From assembly GCA_001939145.1 (NCBI GenBank), contig LSRX01000339.1, positions 465,953 through 529,952 of the forward strand: a stretch of 64,000 nt of DNA. Reading direction: 5' to 3'. Below are positions 1 through 11,132 of this stretch, piece after piece. The position numbers and the translations under genes were made by a program. The stretch is from Symbiodinium microadriaticum. Lineage: Eukaryota; Sar; Dinophyceae; Suessiales; Symbiodiniaceae. The notes below the pieces were generated by a model. That model did not search any database. It was not told the origin of the DNA and was given only the letters and a program-made list of their open reading frames with translations. Numbering within the stretch: the first letter of the stretch is position 1; every line of letters starts with the position of its first letter.

Positions 1-55
1 CACCACCACCACCACCACCACCACCACCACCACCACCACCACCACCACCACCACC
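1..55. repeat. (CAC)n trinucleotide microsatellite
   Basis: A pure CAC trinucleotide run begins at the window edge and then degrades into ATC/TTC triplets up to about 80. It probably continues to the left, inside the HSP70 intron that ends at 223. Confidence 0.9.
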
Positions 56-223
56 TTATCATCATCTTCTTCTTCAGCCGTATGAGCATCACCACTCACT
101 ATCACCATCGCCATCACTTATCGGATGTCGAAGTAGCAGTAGCAGAGTAGCAGCATCCATGAAGAAAGACAGCGACAGCAGCCATCGTGACTGCCTCATA
201 TGAATGATGGGATGTGCCCTCAG

Positions 224-3200
224 GTTCCTCAGATCGAGGTCGCTTTTGACTTGGACTCCAATGGGGCTCGCCCGCCTCAGCTTTGCTCGGCTGTGGGGAG
301 GAAGACTGTGGTGGCTTTGGTGGCTTGGGGCTCACCATGTGACATGAACAGAAAGACTCGTAATACGCACGCAAGCTGTGCCCGCTGTCGTATGTACGTG
401 GTGTTCGCAAGCGGCGCTATGTAGGTGGAGCATCATGCAGAGGAACGGTGAGTTTGGGAATCGGTTTTTCCTTGCCGCCAGATCCTCAACGTGTCTGCAG
501 CAGACAAGACGACTGGAAAGCACATGCCTCGGTCGCACAATCTTGCAGCAGGGGCTCAAAAAACTTCGGCATGCTTCGACTAGGAGGTTAAGCCGTGAAG
601 CACTGGCTCCTTCCTGCTATTCATGGCGCCACGCCCTGCATGGTGACACTTCGCATCTGCTACCCCACAGAAGCCACGAAGACCTGCACAGGTCGAATAA
701 GATCACCATCACGAATGAGAAAGGACGCCTCTCCAAAGACGAGCTTCCCGTCGGCAGTCATCTTTGAGCAGTTTAGGGGCTGTTTTTTTCAGAGACTCTC
801 GGATTCCTCAGGCCCTCGTGCCTCGTGTTGTCGGCCATGGCCCGTTCTCCTGTAAGAGTTGGGGACGAATGGCTCAAGGTTTTTCCCGGTGGTTCGGGGC
901 AATTGGTGCAGCATGCCTCTGATGGAAGGGGTCGTGTCGGTCCTTGCGGCCGCTGCTTCACATCTCTTGCAGCAGTATATGACCCAGACGCGGTAGCTGT
1001 CAGGATCGAGCGCATGGTGAAGGCGCGCGCTGCCCGGCCAGAACTGCAAGGGCGCAGGTTTCGGGTCTGGTTGGAAAGCGCTTCGCGCCGATCGCGCGGA
1101 AGTCCTCTTGGCGGCACCAGAGCGTCCGCAGTAGGATCTCGAGAGGAGTCGCAGTACTTGCATTTGCCTTATATGCTGCCCCTTTTAATCGGGCTTTGGT
1201 ATTGGGGTTCGGCCTGGCGCAGAGAGTCCCAGAGGCCCTAGCCCTAGTAACAATTCATAACAATTCGAACCCTAAACCCTAACTAAACCCACAGAAGATC
1301 AAAAATAGGGATCCTTCGGAAGGCCCCGAAGCACGACACCCGAGAGAAGGTCCGAAGTTCCCCAAAAAACCGAAGCTGCCTTGGGCGACTTCCCCCTGTT
1401 GGAGAGGAAGCCGAGAAGTACCGAAGCGAGGACGAAGCCATTCGGAAATCCGTGGAGGCAAAAGGGGGCCCTCGACGGTCTTCAGGCTCTGGGTTTAAGG
1501 CTTCAGGCTCTGGGTCTTCGGCTCTTGGGGGTAGGGGTTATTTCTCCCAATTTTCCTACGGTTTGGGGTTTAGGGTTTAGGTGCTGAAGCCGCAACTCCG
1601 ATCCATCGGAAGTGAGTAGGGCACTTGAAGACGGAACACAGGCCACCAGAGAGTCAGCGCACGGCGTCCCCCAAACCCTAAATCCCATGCGCGCTTCGAG
1701 ATTCTCGTGGTGCATCCCGGAACATAGAACACGAACAGCCTTGAGATCTACGATTACAGTTTTTGCTTTCGTGATACATCCCGCAAGTCAGATGAAGAAG
1801 AAATCTGAGATCTGAGGCGTATGCGTTAAGATGCGCGAACAACTTTGAGGCGTTCGCTTTGAGCCTCCCGCAAGTTAGGACACGAAAACCTTTTCTGATG
1901 CATGCGAGAAGCTCAGAAAGCTCAGGCATGCACCCCAATTCCTGCAGCTTAAATAGATAGCCTGGTAGCCTTGATTAAGGGACATAGGGCGGAGCGATGC
2001 AGGCCCGCAACGAGCTGGAGAGATACGCCTATTCCGTCTCAGGCTTGCTGATATCGTTTGTGGGAATTCCTCTGCGGATAGCCTGTGGCTTTAGTTTTTG
2101 ACTTCGAGTGGGAGACTTGCCCAGAGGATTGGAGACGCAGGGTGGGTAGCACAGGCCTGCTTAGGAGCTTTCGGAGATGACAAGCAGCCCTTTCCCCAGT
2201 GGGGAACGGCCCCCCGAAATGTCGGAACCCGAGCATCGCATGGCCCTGAAAGCCCTGACAAAACCCCGAAGCCGTCGCTCCGGGGGCGAACCGAATCTTT
2301 AGGCGACTCCCCGCGTCCTTCCGCAGCCTAGCGGCGAGGATCCCTCGACCGGGATGACCTGAAAGACAAGTTCACGGAGGAAGATCGGAGCAAGGCGAGG
2401 CGACAGCAGATTTTGCGACGTGCGTGGGGCTGGAGCCTTCAACCTGATTTGGGAACCTGATTAAAGGGCTCCTTTTGTCCGTATATAATGGATCTTATGG
2501 CTTAGAGTCAGGGTTTCTTGGTCAGGCTCCAAGAATTGATGCTTTGCAGTAGAGGGCACCATGATTGCCCCCCCAAGTTCTAAACCTCAAGCCCAGAGTA
2601 CGAAGTCCCCAAAGCAAAGCGTGCCAGGAAGCACAGTCATCCCCGTCAGTGTGCAGCAACTGCATCTCGAAATCGTAGCTCTTAAGCAAGAGGCTTCGAT
2701 GTCCGTTGGGGAGTCCCGACTTACCCTGAGCCTCAGCATTGGGCTTGAAAGGGGCTCCAGTGGCTCCAGTTCTTCAGAAGCCTGAAGCCAGCACAGCAGA
2801 GAACGGTTTCCCTGGGTCGAAAAAGCACGCCGAAGCTGAAGATTCCCTCACGGAGGGCTCTTGTTGCTGGTGCCGGTGCTGTGAGCCGTTTCCAGCCTGC
2901 CAGATCCGGGAAGCCGCAGAGAGCACCACGAAGTGGTTGGAGGAGAACCCCCAGGCCTGCGGAATTGAGATGAGATTTTCATACTGTAGACGGGATCGAA
3001 AGCATCGCAGAGGTGCTCATGCTCTTCTAATCTCCGGCTGTGAGAGTTTTACTTACTGCTGCTGTGGGACTTCTGACAGTTGCTGATGCTGCCAGAGCTA
3101 TGCACATCCCAATCAGTCTGAGTCGCTGTGGCTAAATCTTGCAAAATCTCCATGGGGCGGGAAGCAGGATCCACGGGCGTTGGGCTTAGTAAGCCAGCTC

Positions 3201-3428
3201 GAACGGCTCTCGTGTTCTGCTTGAGAAGACGAGGATCGTTAAAGACGTGTCTTACGATGGAGAACCTGCAAGCAGCTCAGAAGCCAGGCTCACATCACAG
3301 TGCTTCATTGAGTGCTTCATCACCGTTTCTCCTGTTGATCACGCCTGTCATAAGAAGCATATTGATCTAAACGGTCATCATCATTGTTGTCACGAATGCC
3401 AGACTCGACGTCGTCGTCCTCTTCCTCC

Positions 3429-3459
<31 letters not shown>

Positions 3460-3537
3460 CATCACAATCACCATCACCATCATCGCCACCACCATCATCA
3501 TCATCATCATCATCATCATCACTATCATCCTCATCAC

Positions 3538-3576
<39 letters not shown>

Positions 3577-3842
3577 GACAGGCCTTACACACGTGCGATT
3601 TCACATACTCTGCTAGAAAACACCAACTTAACTTGCAACCAGAAGCTGGCAGGATCAACGGAACAATGCTAGGCGTTGTTGAACGTGGCGGCTGTGACAA
3701 GACAATTCCGATTCCCCGGAAAGCGCGGCCGCTTACACTCGACGGAGCTGCTTTAACTTTAACATCTGCTCTCAAAAAAATCGCACTCTCTGATTTCTCA
3801 GATTTACATGTGTATATATATATACACATACATACACGTATG

Positions 3843-3875
<33 letters not shown>

Positions 3876-5049
3876 TCAATTGTACATACTACATGTGCAT
3901 ATACACTTAGACGAACGTATGCGCACTCATGTATACGTATGCATATGCAATACGCACATACATACACCGCATGTCTAGTAGGGTACATTCGCATATATAA
4001 TGTGTGCATACCTACCTACATACATACGCACATACATACGTACATGCGTATGGACATACATACTACATACACACACACACACATACGTACATGCATGTGC
4101 ACACTAGATTCTGCTAGATCCCAACGCATAAGCTTTCCACTCTAAAGCCTGTTTTTGCATTATGAGCGGATGGCGCTCCGCAGGCGGAGGTGGAGGCTTG
4201 CGAGGCCAAGCAGAAGGAGCTCGAGGCCCATCCTTGCCTTGCTTGACAAGTTGGGTTGTTTAGGGTGTCGGGTTTAAATGTTGTTTTACATCGATGTAAC
4301 CAAAAACTAGCTTACATGGCCATTGTCCGGCTGGGTATAGCAGTGGTGCTGCTCGCTATCATTACCGAGGGTTGGAGTTTGCAAGGGCCTGGAGTTACTC
4401 GCATAGATTGCCCAGGTCCTGGGTGAGTCTCAGCAGGGTGAGGGGGGACCTCCTGGACCCACCCTCGTTTTCTTTATTGCCTTCCCCTGGAGGTGCTTAG
4501 CCTGAGCACGGCCATGCAGTCGATTCGAGTTTTGTTCAATGCTCCGAGTCATGAAGCATGTGCTGCATCGGACTGTTTTTTCTGGTGTATGCCTGCGTCT
4601 GGGGCTGTAGAAACTAGCTCAAGGTTTGAGGCGGAGGACGCAAGAGAACTGAACCTCAGCACCTTTCCAGAATCGAGGCTGGGATATCGGAACTTCTTTA
4701 CCTGCATTTCTTGCTGCCAGGGGGTGGTGAATCCGATCATGGTGAGGCGCGGGGAATGTGCGTGATCTTGTTCTGGATTTTGGCTGTTGGAATCAGGACC
4801 TGTTGATTTGGATATGCCTCAACTCATTGAGACATCTCGAGTTGGATTCCTGACAGCCAAAGGCTCTGTCCAACGAGTGCTGATCCTCATCTTGCATTCG
4901 CAAGTCCAGCTCTCGCATGGTCTGAAGCAAGAATCAGGAAATGCCGAAGCAGCCTCATGGCGCCTAAAGCACGCTAAACCCTCCCGTGACCAAGTCATCA
5001 GGATCTACGGCGAAGCGGCCAAAGAAGGAGGCGGCGACGCCAAGGATTG
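224..5049 (+). CDS. HSP70: HSP70 chaperone, C-terminal half, intron-rich (5' and 3' incomplete)
   Basis: This encodes the end of the substrate-binding domain and the lid of a cytosolic-type HSP70, an ATP-driven folding chaperone. Exons, all + and phase-continuous: 224-265 (VPQIEVAFDLDSNG), 482-519 (ILNVSAADKTTG), 692-742 (SNKITITNEKGRLSKD), 1004-1022 (IERMVK), 1407-1457 (EAEKYRSEDEAIRKSVE), 2003-2042 (ARNELERYAYSVS), 2339-2394 (SLDRDDLKDKFTEEDRSK), 2904-2954 (IREAAESTTKWLEENPQ), 4184-4225 (AEVEACEAKQKELE), 4721-4746 (GVVNPIMV), 5004 to about 5049 (IYGEAAKEGGGDAKD). Joined, they follow the HSP70 family order without gaps. All ten introns between them start GC and end AG. The ATPase domain must lie left of the window. 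The closing EEVD motif was not found, so a last exon may lie downstream or be missing. The short exons carry no full-length reading frame, so simple ORF finding misses the gene. Confidence 0.9.
1303..1327. repeat. Copy of a short dispersed motif (AAATAG-GGATCCT-N-AAGG-CCCC)
   Basis: Inside an HSP70 intron lies a version of a motif also present at 8462-8513, 22129-22160 and 59833-59886. The shared core is AAATAG, then GGATCCT, a few variable bases, then AAGG(A)CCCC. It may be the core of a small non-autonomous element. Confidence 0.35.
3428..3577. repeat. ATC/ACC trinucleotide microsatellite
   Basis: A run of CAT/CAC triplets with a few interruptions lies in the HSP70 intron between exons 2904-2954 and 4184-4225. 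It gives false poly-His, poly-Ser and poly-Asp reading frames in several phases. Confidence 0.95.
3810..4090. repeat. TATG/ACAT tetranucleotide-rich stretch
   Basis: Imperfect TATA, GTAT and ACAT arrays, with GTAT purest at about 3838-3871 and (CA)n at about 4070-4083. This is simple intronic sequence of HSP70 with no coding signal. Confidence 0.85.
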
Positions 5050-5059
5050 CTGTGGTTCG

Positions 5060-6460
5060 TTATGCAACATGTCGTGTTCTACGGTGTAGCATTTTCGGGT
5101 ACTGGGGCCATGAACCCAAATGGACTTTGGCCTGGGATAGGGCCATTCAAAGCAGCCTACAAATGAAGCAGCGTTTGTACTTGAGCGGATGGAGGGGAGA
5201 TGAGAACGACAAATTCAACTCGCGTTTCCAAAACCCTTGACCCCTCTGCAGCTGTTGGGTGAAATCGCAGGGTTTAGCCGTTAAGCAAACACTCCAATGC
5301 TGCGGTATGTTGTGGCGCCTTCTATGCTAGGAGTTGATCCAAGCAAGAAATCCGAGATTTCAGAGTATCACTCAAGCAGGGATTCCCCAGAAGAGTCATC
5401 CAGCAAACCCAAAGCAGCTCAAACGACCAGTCAAAAAAGTAGAATTCGAGTCCGAAGAGGCCTGCCGGAGATGTCTGGACTCCAGGCCTGCCTTAAGATA
5501 GGATACCCTCGGGTCTTTATTTACGCTTTGTCTTAGGAGTCCCCAAGCTAAGCCGAGAGTCCGAGGGCAACCTCGACCACAGCCGCAGGACTCCAAGTTC
5601 TCGGAGGAGTAGGCCTCGGCCCGGGAGACTTCGGAGACTCGGAGAGACATCTTCAGTTGTAGAGTTATACATACAGACATGCATGCATGCATACATGCAT
5701 GCATGCATACATACATACATATACATATACATATACATATATACACACCTCAAAGATGCTAGAAGAGCCCGAGGCAGACTGACTCAGAGGGTCTTCCTTG
5801 ATTGGAGACTTTTGGAGTCTCCGGGTTTAGCAAGCTCTTGGCAGAAGAAAAGCCCCAAGACCTGTCGAGGCGTTCGAAGAGACGTCGGCCGGAAGGGTTC
5901 CTCTGTGAAAGGGATGAGATGATGCTCTGGACACCCTCCCGGAGGGAGGGGAGTAGCTCGTGGAATAGAAGGAAGCTCTTCTCGAAACCAGGTCTGCTCT
6001 CTTGAAGGCCTAGAGACGCATCCACTGTTTCTCCGGAAGCCCTGCACGGCTTCGAGAAGTGCACCTGCTCCTTGCACAGGCGCTGCCTTTACCAACCAAG
6101 GGAAGGGCCGGCGCTCATGTGTGACATCACCAAGGAGAGGAGGAAAGGATCTGTAGAAAGGGCTGCCTTAAACTTGTTTTTATCGCGACAGCGTTAGAGA
6201 CACTAGGAGGGCCTTGGGACTTCGAGTTGGGTCTGAGGAAGGAAGCGTGGGTTTCTTTTTACAGACTTTCCGAGCCTGCTCTCCCGGCAAAGACCCTAGC
6301 AAGCCGGGGCACCCATTGCCCGGGCGTTACAGCGATCTGTGAGGAAAATGCTGTCAGTCGGGGGAGGTCTAAATAGCTGTGCTCAGACTTCGACAACCTG
6401 TGCTGATTCAACGGCAGCATGACTCAGCATGACTGTATCCTGGCCGTTCCGGGGCAAAAA
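5060..6460. other. Spacer between HSP70 and the DLH gene
   Basis: I see no convincing exon here, although a final HSP70 exon could be hidden. It holds an ATGC/ATACAT array at about 5669-5745 and scattered short CCGAAGC/GGAGACTTCGG words typical of this window's spacer. Confidence 0.5.
5669..5745. repeat. ATGC/ATACAT simple repeat
   Basis: Alternating ATGC and ATAC(AT) units between the HSP70 and DLH genes. No gene overlaps it. Confidence 0.8.
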
Positions 6461-6510
6461 GGGCAGCCCCCCCCGCGCTTCCGTTTGTTTGGCGTGAGCT
6501 CCACCCGAGC

Positions 6511-8629
6511 ATGGCGTGCATCCGTGCACTGGCTGCGGCCAGCCTTCTCTGCGCACTTGGCGCAGGGCACGGAGACGATGACCATTGCACGCACGAGGCC
6601 TCCATGGTGAACTACACCTGCAACACTACCACATGCGGAGGTTACATGGCCTACAAAGCCTCAGCATGCACTGCTAGCATGAAGTGCCCAGCCGTCGTCG
6701 TCATTCAGGACTGGAACGGCATGAACGACTACGAGAAAGAGCGCACACGGATGTTGGCCGAGATGGGCTATGTGGGCTTTGCTGCCGACATCTACGGCTA
6801 CGGCACGCCTGTTGAGGACATGTCCGACTGGATGGCGGCTTCCTCTGCTCATCGCGGGAATCCGGACCTGTACATGTCCAAAATCAGTGCTGCCATCGAC
6901 AAGGTGAAGTCTCTCGACTTTGTTGACACGACGAAAGTCGCCGTAATTGGCTACTGTTTCGGTGGAACCGGTGTGGTGAACATGGCCATTCTGGGGATGG
7001 AAGGCGTTCTGGGCGTTGTTGGCTACCACTCCGGCATCAGTCCCAACGCTAGGGTGGTGCGGGGCAACAGCACGGCGCCTATGGTCGCCAAGGTTTTGCT
7101 GCACTCGGGCGTGAAGGACGACGCTGCGACGGACATGGCGATGCTGGAGGAAGAGTTCGAGTCTGCAGGAGCCACATATGAGATCGTTCGCTATGGCTCG
7201 GGCGTCTACCACAGCTTCACGGAGTGGACGGCCAGCGTGCCCATGCAATCCATGTACGACCAGCGTGCGGACGTCAGGTCTTGGGAGAGCACCAAGCACT
7301 TCTTGATGGAGCTGTTCGATGGCCTCCCAGCTGCTAGCCGCGGGCCGGAGAACGACATGCTGACCACCGGACTGCACAACTACACATGCAACACCACGAC
7401 CTGCGAGGGCTACATGGCCTACAACGCCTCAGGTTGCACTGCCAGCATGAAGTGCCCAGCCGTCGTCGTCATTCAGGACTGGAACGGCATGAACGACTAC
7501 GAGAAGGAGCGGTCCCGGATGTTGGCCGAGATGGGCTATGTGGGCTTTGCTGCCGACATCTACGGCTACGGCACACCTGTTGAGGACATGTCCGACTGGA
7601 TGGCGGCCTCCTCTGCTCATCGCGGGAATCCGGACCTGTACATGTCCAAAATCAGTGCTGCCATCGACAAGGTGAAGTCTCTCGACTTTGTTGACACGAC
7701 GAAAGTCGCCGTAATTGGCTACTGTTTCGGTGGAACCGGTGTGGTGAACATGGCCATTCTGGGGATGGAAGGCGTTCTGGGCGTTGTTGGCTACCACTCC
7801 GGCATCAGTCCCAACGCTAGGGTGGTGCGGGGCAACAGCACGACACCTATGGTCGCCAAGGTTTTGCTGCACTCGGGCGTGAAGGACGACGCTGCGACGG
7901 ACATGGCGATGCTGGAGGAAGAGTTCGAGTCTGCAGGAGCCACATATGAGATCGCTCGCTATGGCTCGGGCATCTACCACAGCTTCACGGAGTGGACGGC
8001 CAGCGTGCCCATGCAAGCCATGTACGACCAGCGTGCGGACGTCAGGTCTTGGGAGAGCACCAAGCACTTCTTGATGGAGCTGTTTGTGGGTCTCCCTGCT
8101 GCGGAACGTGAGCCCGAGTGCCACTTGGATGTCGGTTTAAGGAGCCATTGCTGCGCATGTCGCGATGCCAGAAAGGGAAGGCAGCCGAGCAAGACTTTCC
8201 AGGTTTCCAGGTCCATGTCAGACTCTCATACCAGGTATCTTACCAGCTTGGTAGGTCATCGTAGTCGCTGATGGCCGCACGATCCTCAATCGTAATTTGG
8301 CTCCCTGGTCCTGCTATAGGCGATCACGACCACGACCACGACCACGACAACCAGGCCCCTGTGTCTGGTAGACCCTCCGCTCTCCGGCCGAGACCCTCTC
8401 AGACCTGAGCCCGAAAGCCCCAAAGAGAGGCCCAAAGCCCTAAAGGACTTTCCGAAAAAAGGGGGACCCTCATATCGTACCTTAAATAGTAGGATCCTCA
8501 TTCGAAGGACCCCAAAAGAGGGGGCTCCCTCCCTCTCCCTCTTTCCAGGTGGAGGGCTCGGAGACCAGCTCCGGCATGGCTGCCTTCCTCTCCTCCGCTC
8601 TTGGAGCGGTCTTAGCCCTGCTGGCCTAG
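6511..8629 (+). CDS. Secreted double-domain dienelactone hydrolase family protein with GPI-like tail
   Basis: Three exons fit in phase: 6511-8107, 8320-8360 and 8549-8629, about 572 residues. Residues 1-20 form a signal peptide (MACIRALAAASLLCALGAG). Two alpha/beta-hydrolase domains of the DLH family follow as a 256-residue direct repeat. Each has the nucleophile motif GYCFGG (Cys149, Cys405), a candidate acid in VKDD (Asp203/204, Asp459/460) and His in YHSFT (His234, His490), matching the Cys-Asp-His triad of DLH enzymes. N-glycosylation sequons (NYT, NTT, NST) fit secretion. Exon 2 encodes a His-Asp linker (DHDHDHDHD). Exon 3 encodes VEGSETSSG followed by a hydrophobic end and a stop, like a GPI-attachment signal. 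The first donor is GTGAGC; the exon 3 acceptor follows a long pyrimidine tract. The substrate is unknown. The start is supported because the same ATG and roughly 45 bases of similar upstream sequence recur at 11133. Confidence 0.85.
8462..8513. repeat. Short dispersed element with GGGGACC / AAGGACCCC ends
   Basis: Lies in the second DLH intron, just before the last exon. The two ends are roughly inverted (GGGGACCCT and AAGGACCCC) around an AAATAGTAGGATCCT core. Close relatives occur at 59833-59886 and 22129-22160. Confidence 0.4.
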
Positions 8630-8639
8630 GCGGGCCCTC

Positions 8640-9041
8640 CCTTTCCCGCAAGGTGCTAGGCATTCGCGTTTTAGTGCCCACATTGCAGGCCTTGTTAGGT
8701 GAATGTTAGCAACCCTGTCTTAGAATTATTCAGGCCTTTTCAGCGCAGTTCGTGCAGGTCTTGGGACTTGCAGGCTTGTTAGTTTTTATCAGAAGACCCA
8801 TAAAGCCCTGATGATGCACCCTTGTAAAGCTCAATGACCCCCAATGTTGGGGCTGGTTTGACGGAGAGATTTGCGCCTTGTGGGCGCTTCCAACAGGGGT
8901 TGTCAACATCCTCTTAATCCTGCTATTCGTTCTTGGTACAACGTGTCTGAGCGTACATGACTTTCCCAAGTTAAGTCTACATCTAACTTATTCTACAGAG
9001 ATCCTTTCTGTAGTGTATGTACGTACTCGTCTATCATCGTT
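8640..9041. other. Spacer after the DLH gene
   Basis: No exon, RNA gene or element recognised between the DLH stop and the hexanucleotide array. Confidence 0.5.
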
Positions 9042-10270
9042 CTCTCTCTCTCTCTATCTCTATCTCTATCTCTATCTCTGTCTCTGTCTCTGTCTCTATC
9101 TCTATCTCTATCTCTATCTCTGTCTCTGTCTCTGTCTCTATCTCTATCTCTATCTCTATCTCTATCTCTATCTCTATCTCTATCTCTATCTCTATCTCTA
9201 TCTCTATCTCTATCTCTATCTCTATCTCTATCTCTATCTCTATCTCTATCTCTATCTCTATCTCTATCTCTATCTCTATCTCTATCTCTATCTCTATCTC
9301 TATCTCTATCTCTATCTCTATCTCTATCTCTATCTCTATCTCTATCTCTATCTCTATCTCTATCTCTATCTCTATCTCTATCTCTATCTCTATCTCTATC
9401 TCTATCTCTATCTCTATCTCTATCTCTATCTCTATCTCTATCTCTATCTCTATCTCTATCTCTATCTCTATCTCTATCTCTATCTCTATCTCTATCTCTA
9501 TCTCTATCTCTATCTCTATCTCTATCTCTATCTCTATCTCTATCTCTATCTCTATCTCTATCTCTATCTCTATCTCTATCTCTATCTCTATCTCTATCTC
9601 TATCTCTATCTCTATCTCTATCTCTATCTCTATCTCTATCTCTATCTCTATCTCTATCTCTATCTCTATCTCTATCTCTATCTCTATCTCTATCTCTATC
9701 TCTATCTCTATCTCTATCTCTATCTCTATCTCTATCTCTATCTCTATCTCTATCTCTATCTCTATCTCTATCTCTATCTCTATCTCTATCTCTATCTCTA
9801 TCTCTATCTCTATCTCTATCTCTATCTCTATCTCTATCTCTATCTCTATCTCTATCTCTATCTCTATCTCTATCTCTATCTCTATCTCTATCTCTATCTC
9901 TATCTCTATCTCTATCTCTATCTCTATCTCTATCTCTATCTCTATCTCTATCTCTATCTCTATCTCTATCTCTATCTCTATCTCTATCTCTATCTCTATC
10001 TCTATCTCTATCTCTATCTCTATCTCTATCTCTATCTCTATCTCTATCTCTATCTCTATCTCTATCTCTATCTCTATCTCTATCTCTATCTCTATCTCTA
10101 TCTCTATCTCTATCTCTATCTCTATCTCTATCTCTATCTCTACCTCTACCTCTACCTCTACCTCTATCTCTATCTCTATCTCTATCTCTATCTCTATCTC
10201 TCTATCTCTCTATCTCTCTATCTCTCTATCTCCATCTCTCTCTCTCTCTTTCTCTGTACCTGTCTCTTTC
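9042..10270. repeat. Long (TATCTC)n hexanucleotide satellite
   Basis: More than 1 kb of TATCTC units. It is essentially perfect from about 9139 to 10140, with TGTCTC variants on the left and TACCTC then CTCTCTATCT variants on the right. Its open frames (Ile-Ser or Leu-Tyr repeats) are artefacts. The true length may be mis-assembled. Confidence 0.98.
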
Positions 10271-10299
10271 TCTGTCTCTATCTCTATCTGTAGATCACT

Positions 10300-10308
10300 A
10301 TCACTCAC

Positions 10309-10359
<51 letters not shown>

Positions 10360-10430
10360 ATCCATCTATTTCTCTCCACCTACCTGCCTGCGCCCTGCGC
10401 CCTGCGCCCTGCGCCCTGCGCCCTGGCTAG
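10300..10430. repeat. (CT)n tract followed by (CTGCGCC)n minisatellite
   Basis: A CT dinucleotide tract (about 10306-10360) is followed by about five tandem copies of the heptamer CTGCGCC (about 10387-10425). Confidence 0.85.
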
Positions 10431-10840
10431 CTGGCAAGCTAGCTAGCTCACGCGCACTCGCAGGCGGAAGCCGATGTTTACGCACATGCACATACGCACA
10501 CACGCACACACTCTGACGCACTGTCAGGCACTCTCATCTGCGCTCACTCGTACTCAGACTGCAACATGCCCCCACCTTCACAGTGGCTCCCACTTATTCG
10601 AGATAAGAACCTGCAATGCCGCGTTCAGGTTGACAGGGCGATCATGCATCCACAGCTGCCCACTACCCGAGCAGCGAGAACGGGCGCGGCGGTGCACCCC
10701 CAATTCAGGTTTTCAACGCTGCCGACAGCTCCGAACAGTGGTTGTGAGATGTCTCTGAGATGGACGGACACGCCACTTTTTCGGATGTTGGCGTCAAGCA
10801 ATTCCAAAAATTCGTGACGCAAGCCATTCGTCACCATGTC

Positions 10841-10985
10841 TGCTGTTTTCCGAGCAAGTTTGATTTGGAGTCAGCGGAAGTCTTCCTGCTCTCGAGATGC
10901 GGCATGCTGCGAAGCAGCACGGTCGCGGCTCCACCGAAATTTCGAGGCTCGGGCCTCTTGCTACCCAAACCTGTGTCGCGGAGAG
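10841..10985 (+). repeat. Dispersed repeat, copy 1
   Basis: About 145 bases closely related to 14228-14372 in the same orientation, sharing TGTCTGCTGTTTTCC, GGCGGAAGTCTTCC-like sequence, CTCGAGATGCGGCA, GCTGCGAAGCAGC and TCGAGGCTCGGGCCTC. It sits upstream of the second DLH locus and gives a misleading in-frame 5' extension of that gene. Confidence 0.7.
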
Positions 10986-11132
10986 AGCAAAGCACCATGC
11001 TTGCACTGTTCACTTTCCGACATTGCCGATGCTCCATCCGACGACCTTGAATTCCGAAACTTGCTGTCTGCCTCTTCGAGCCTCAGACCCCCCCTCACGC
11101 TTTCTTTTGTTTGGCGTGAGCTCCACCCGAGC

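Noticed and set aside
866..880. TGGCTCAAG as a relic of the dinoflagellate spliced leader
   Set aside because: Nine matching bases only, within an HSP70 intron; this is expected by chance.
1831..1873. A stretch reading NNFEAFALSL that resembles an HSP70 segment
   Set aside because: It cannot be spliced in phase to its neighbours. The exon at 2003-2042 (ARNELERYAYSVS) fits the family and both phases exactly, so this is chance.
2822..2850. KKHAEAED, similar to an HSP70 helix
   Set aside because: It lies after exon 2339-2394 and before 2904-2954, which join directly in phase, so it is out of order.
3320..4009. A frame with long Asp runs on the - strand
   Set aside because: It is a translation of the ATC triplet array inside an HSP70 intron.
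6661..8124. Long His/Val-rich frames antisense to the DLH domains
   Set aside because: They mirror the coding strand because of its codon bias; the + strand has the catalytic motifs.
8878..10516. Long frames of Tyr-Leu or Ile-Ser repeats
   Set aside because: They are translations of the TATCTC microsatellite.
10836..11132. A 99-codon N-terminal extension of the second DLH gene
   Set aside because: It runs through a dispersed repeat shared with 14228 and has no counterpart upstream of the first DLH gene; the signal peptide starts at 11133.
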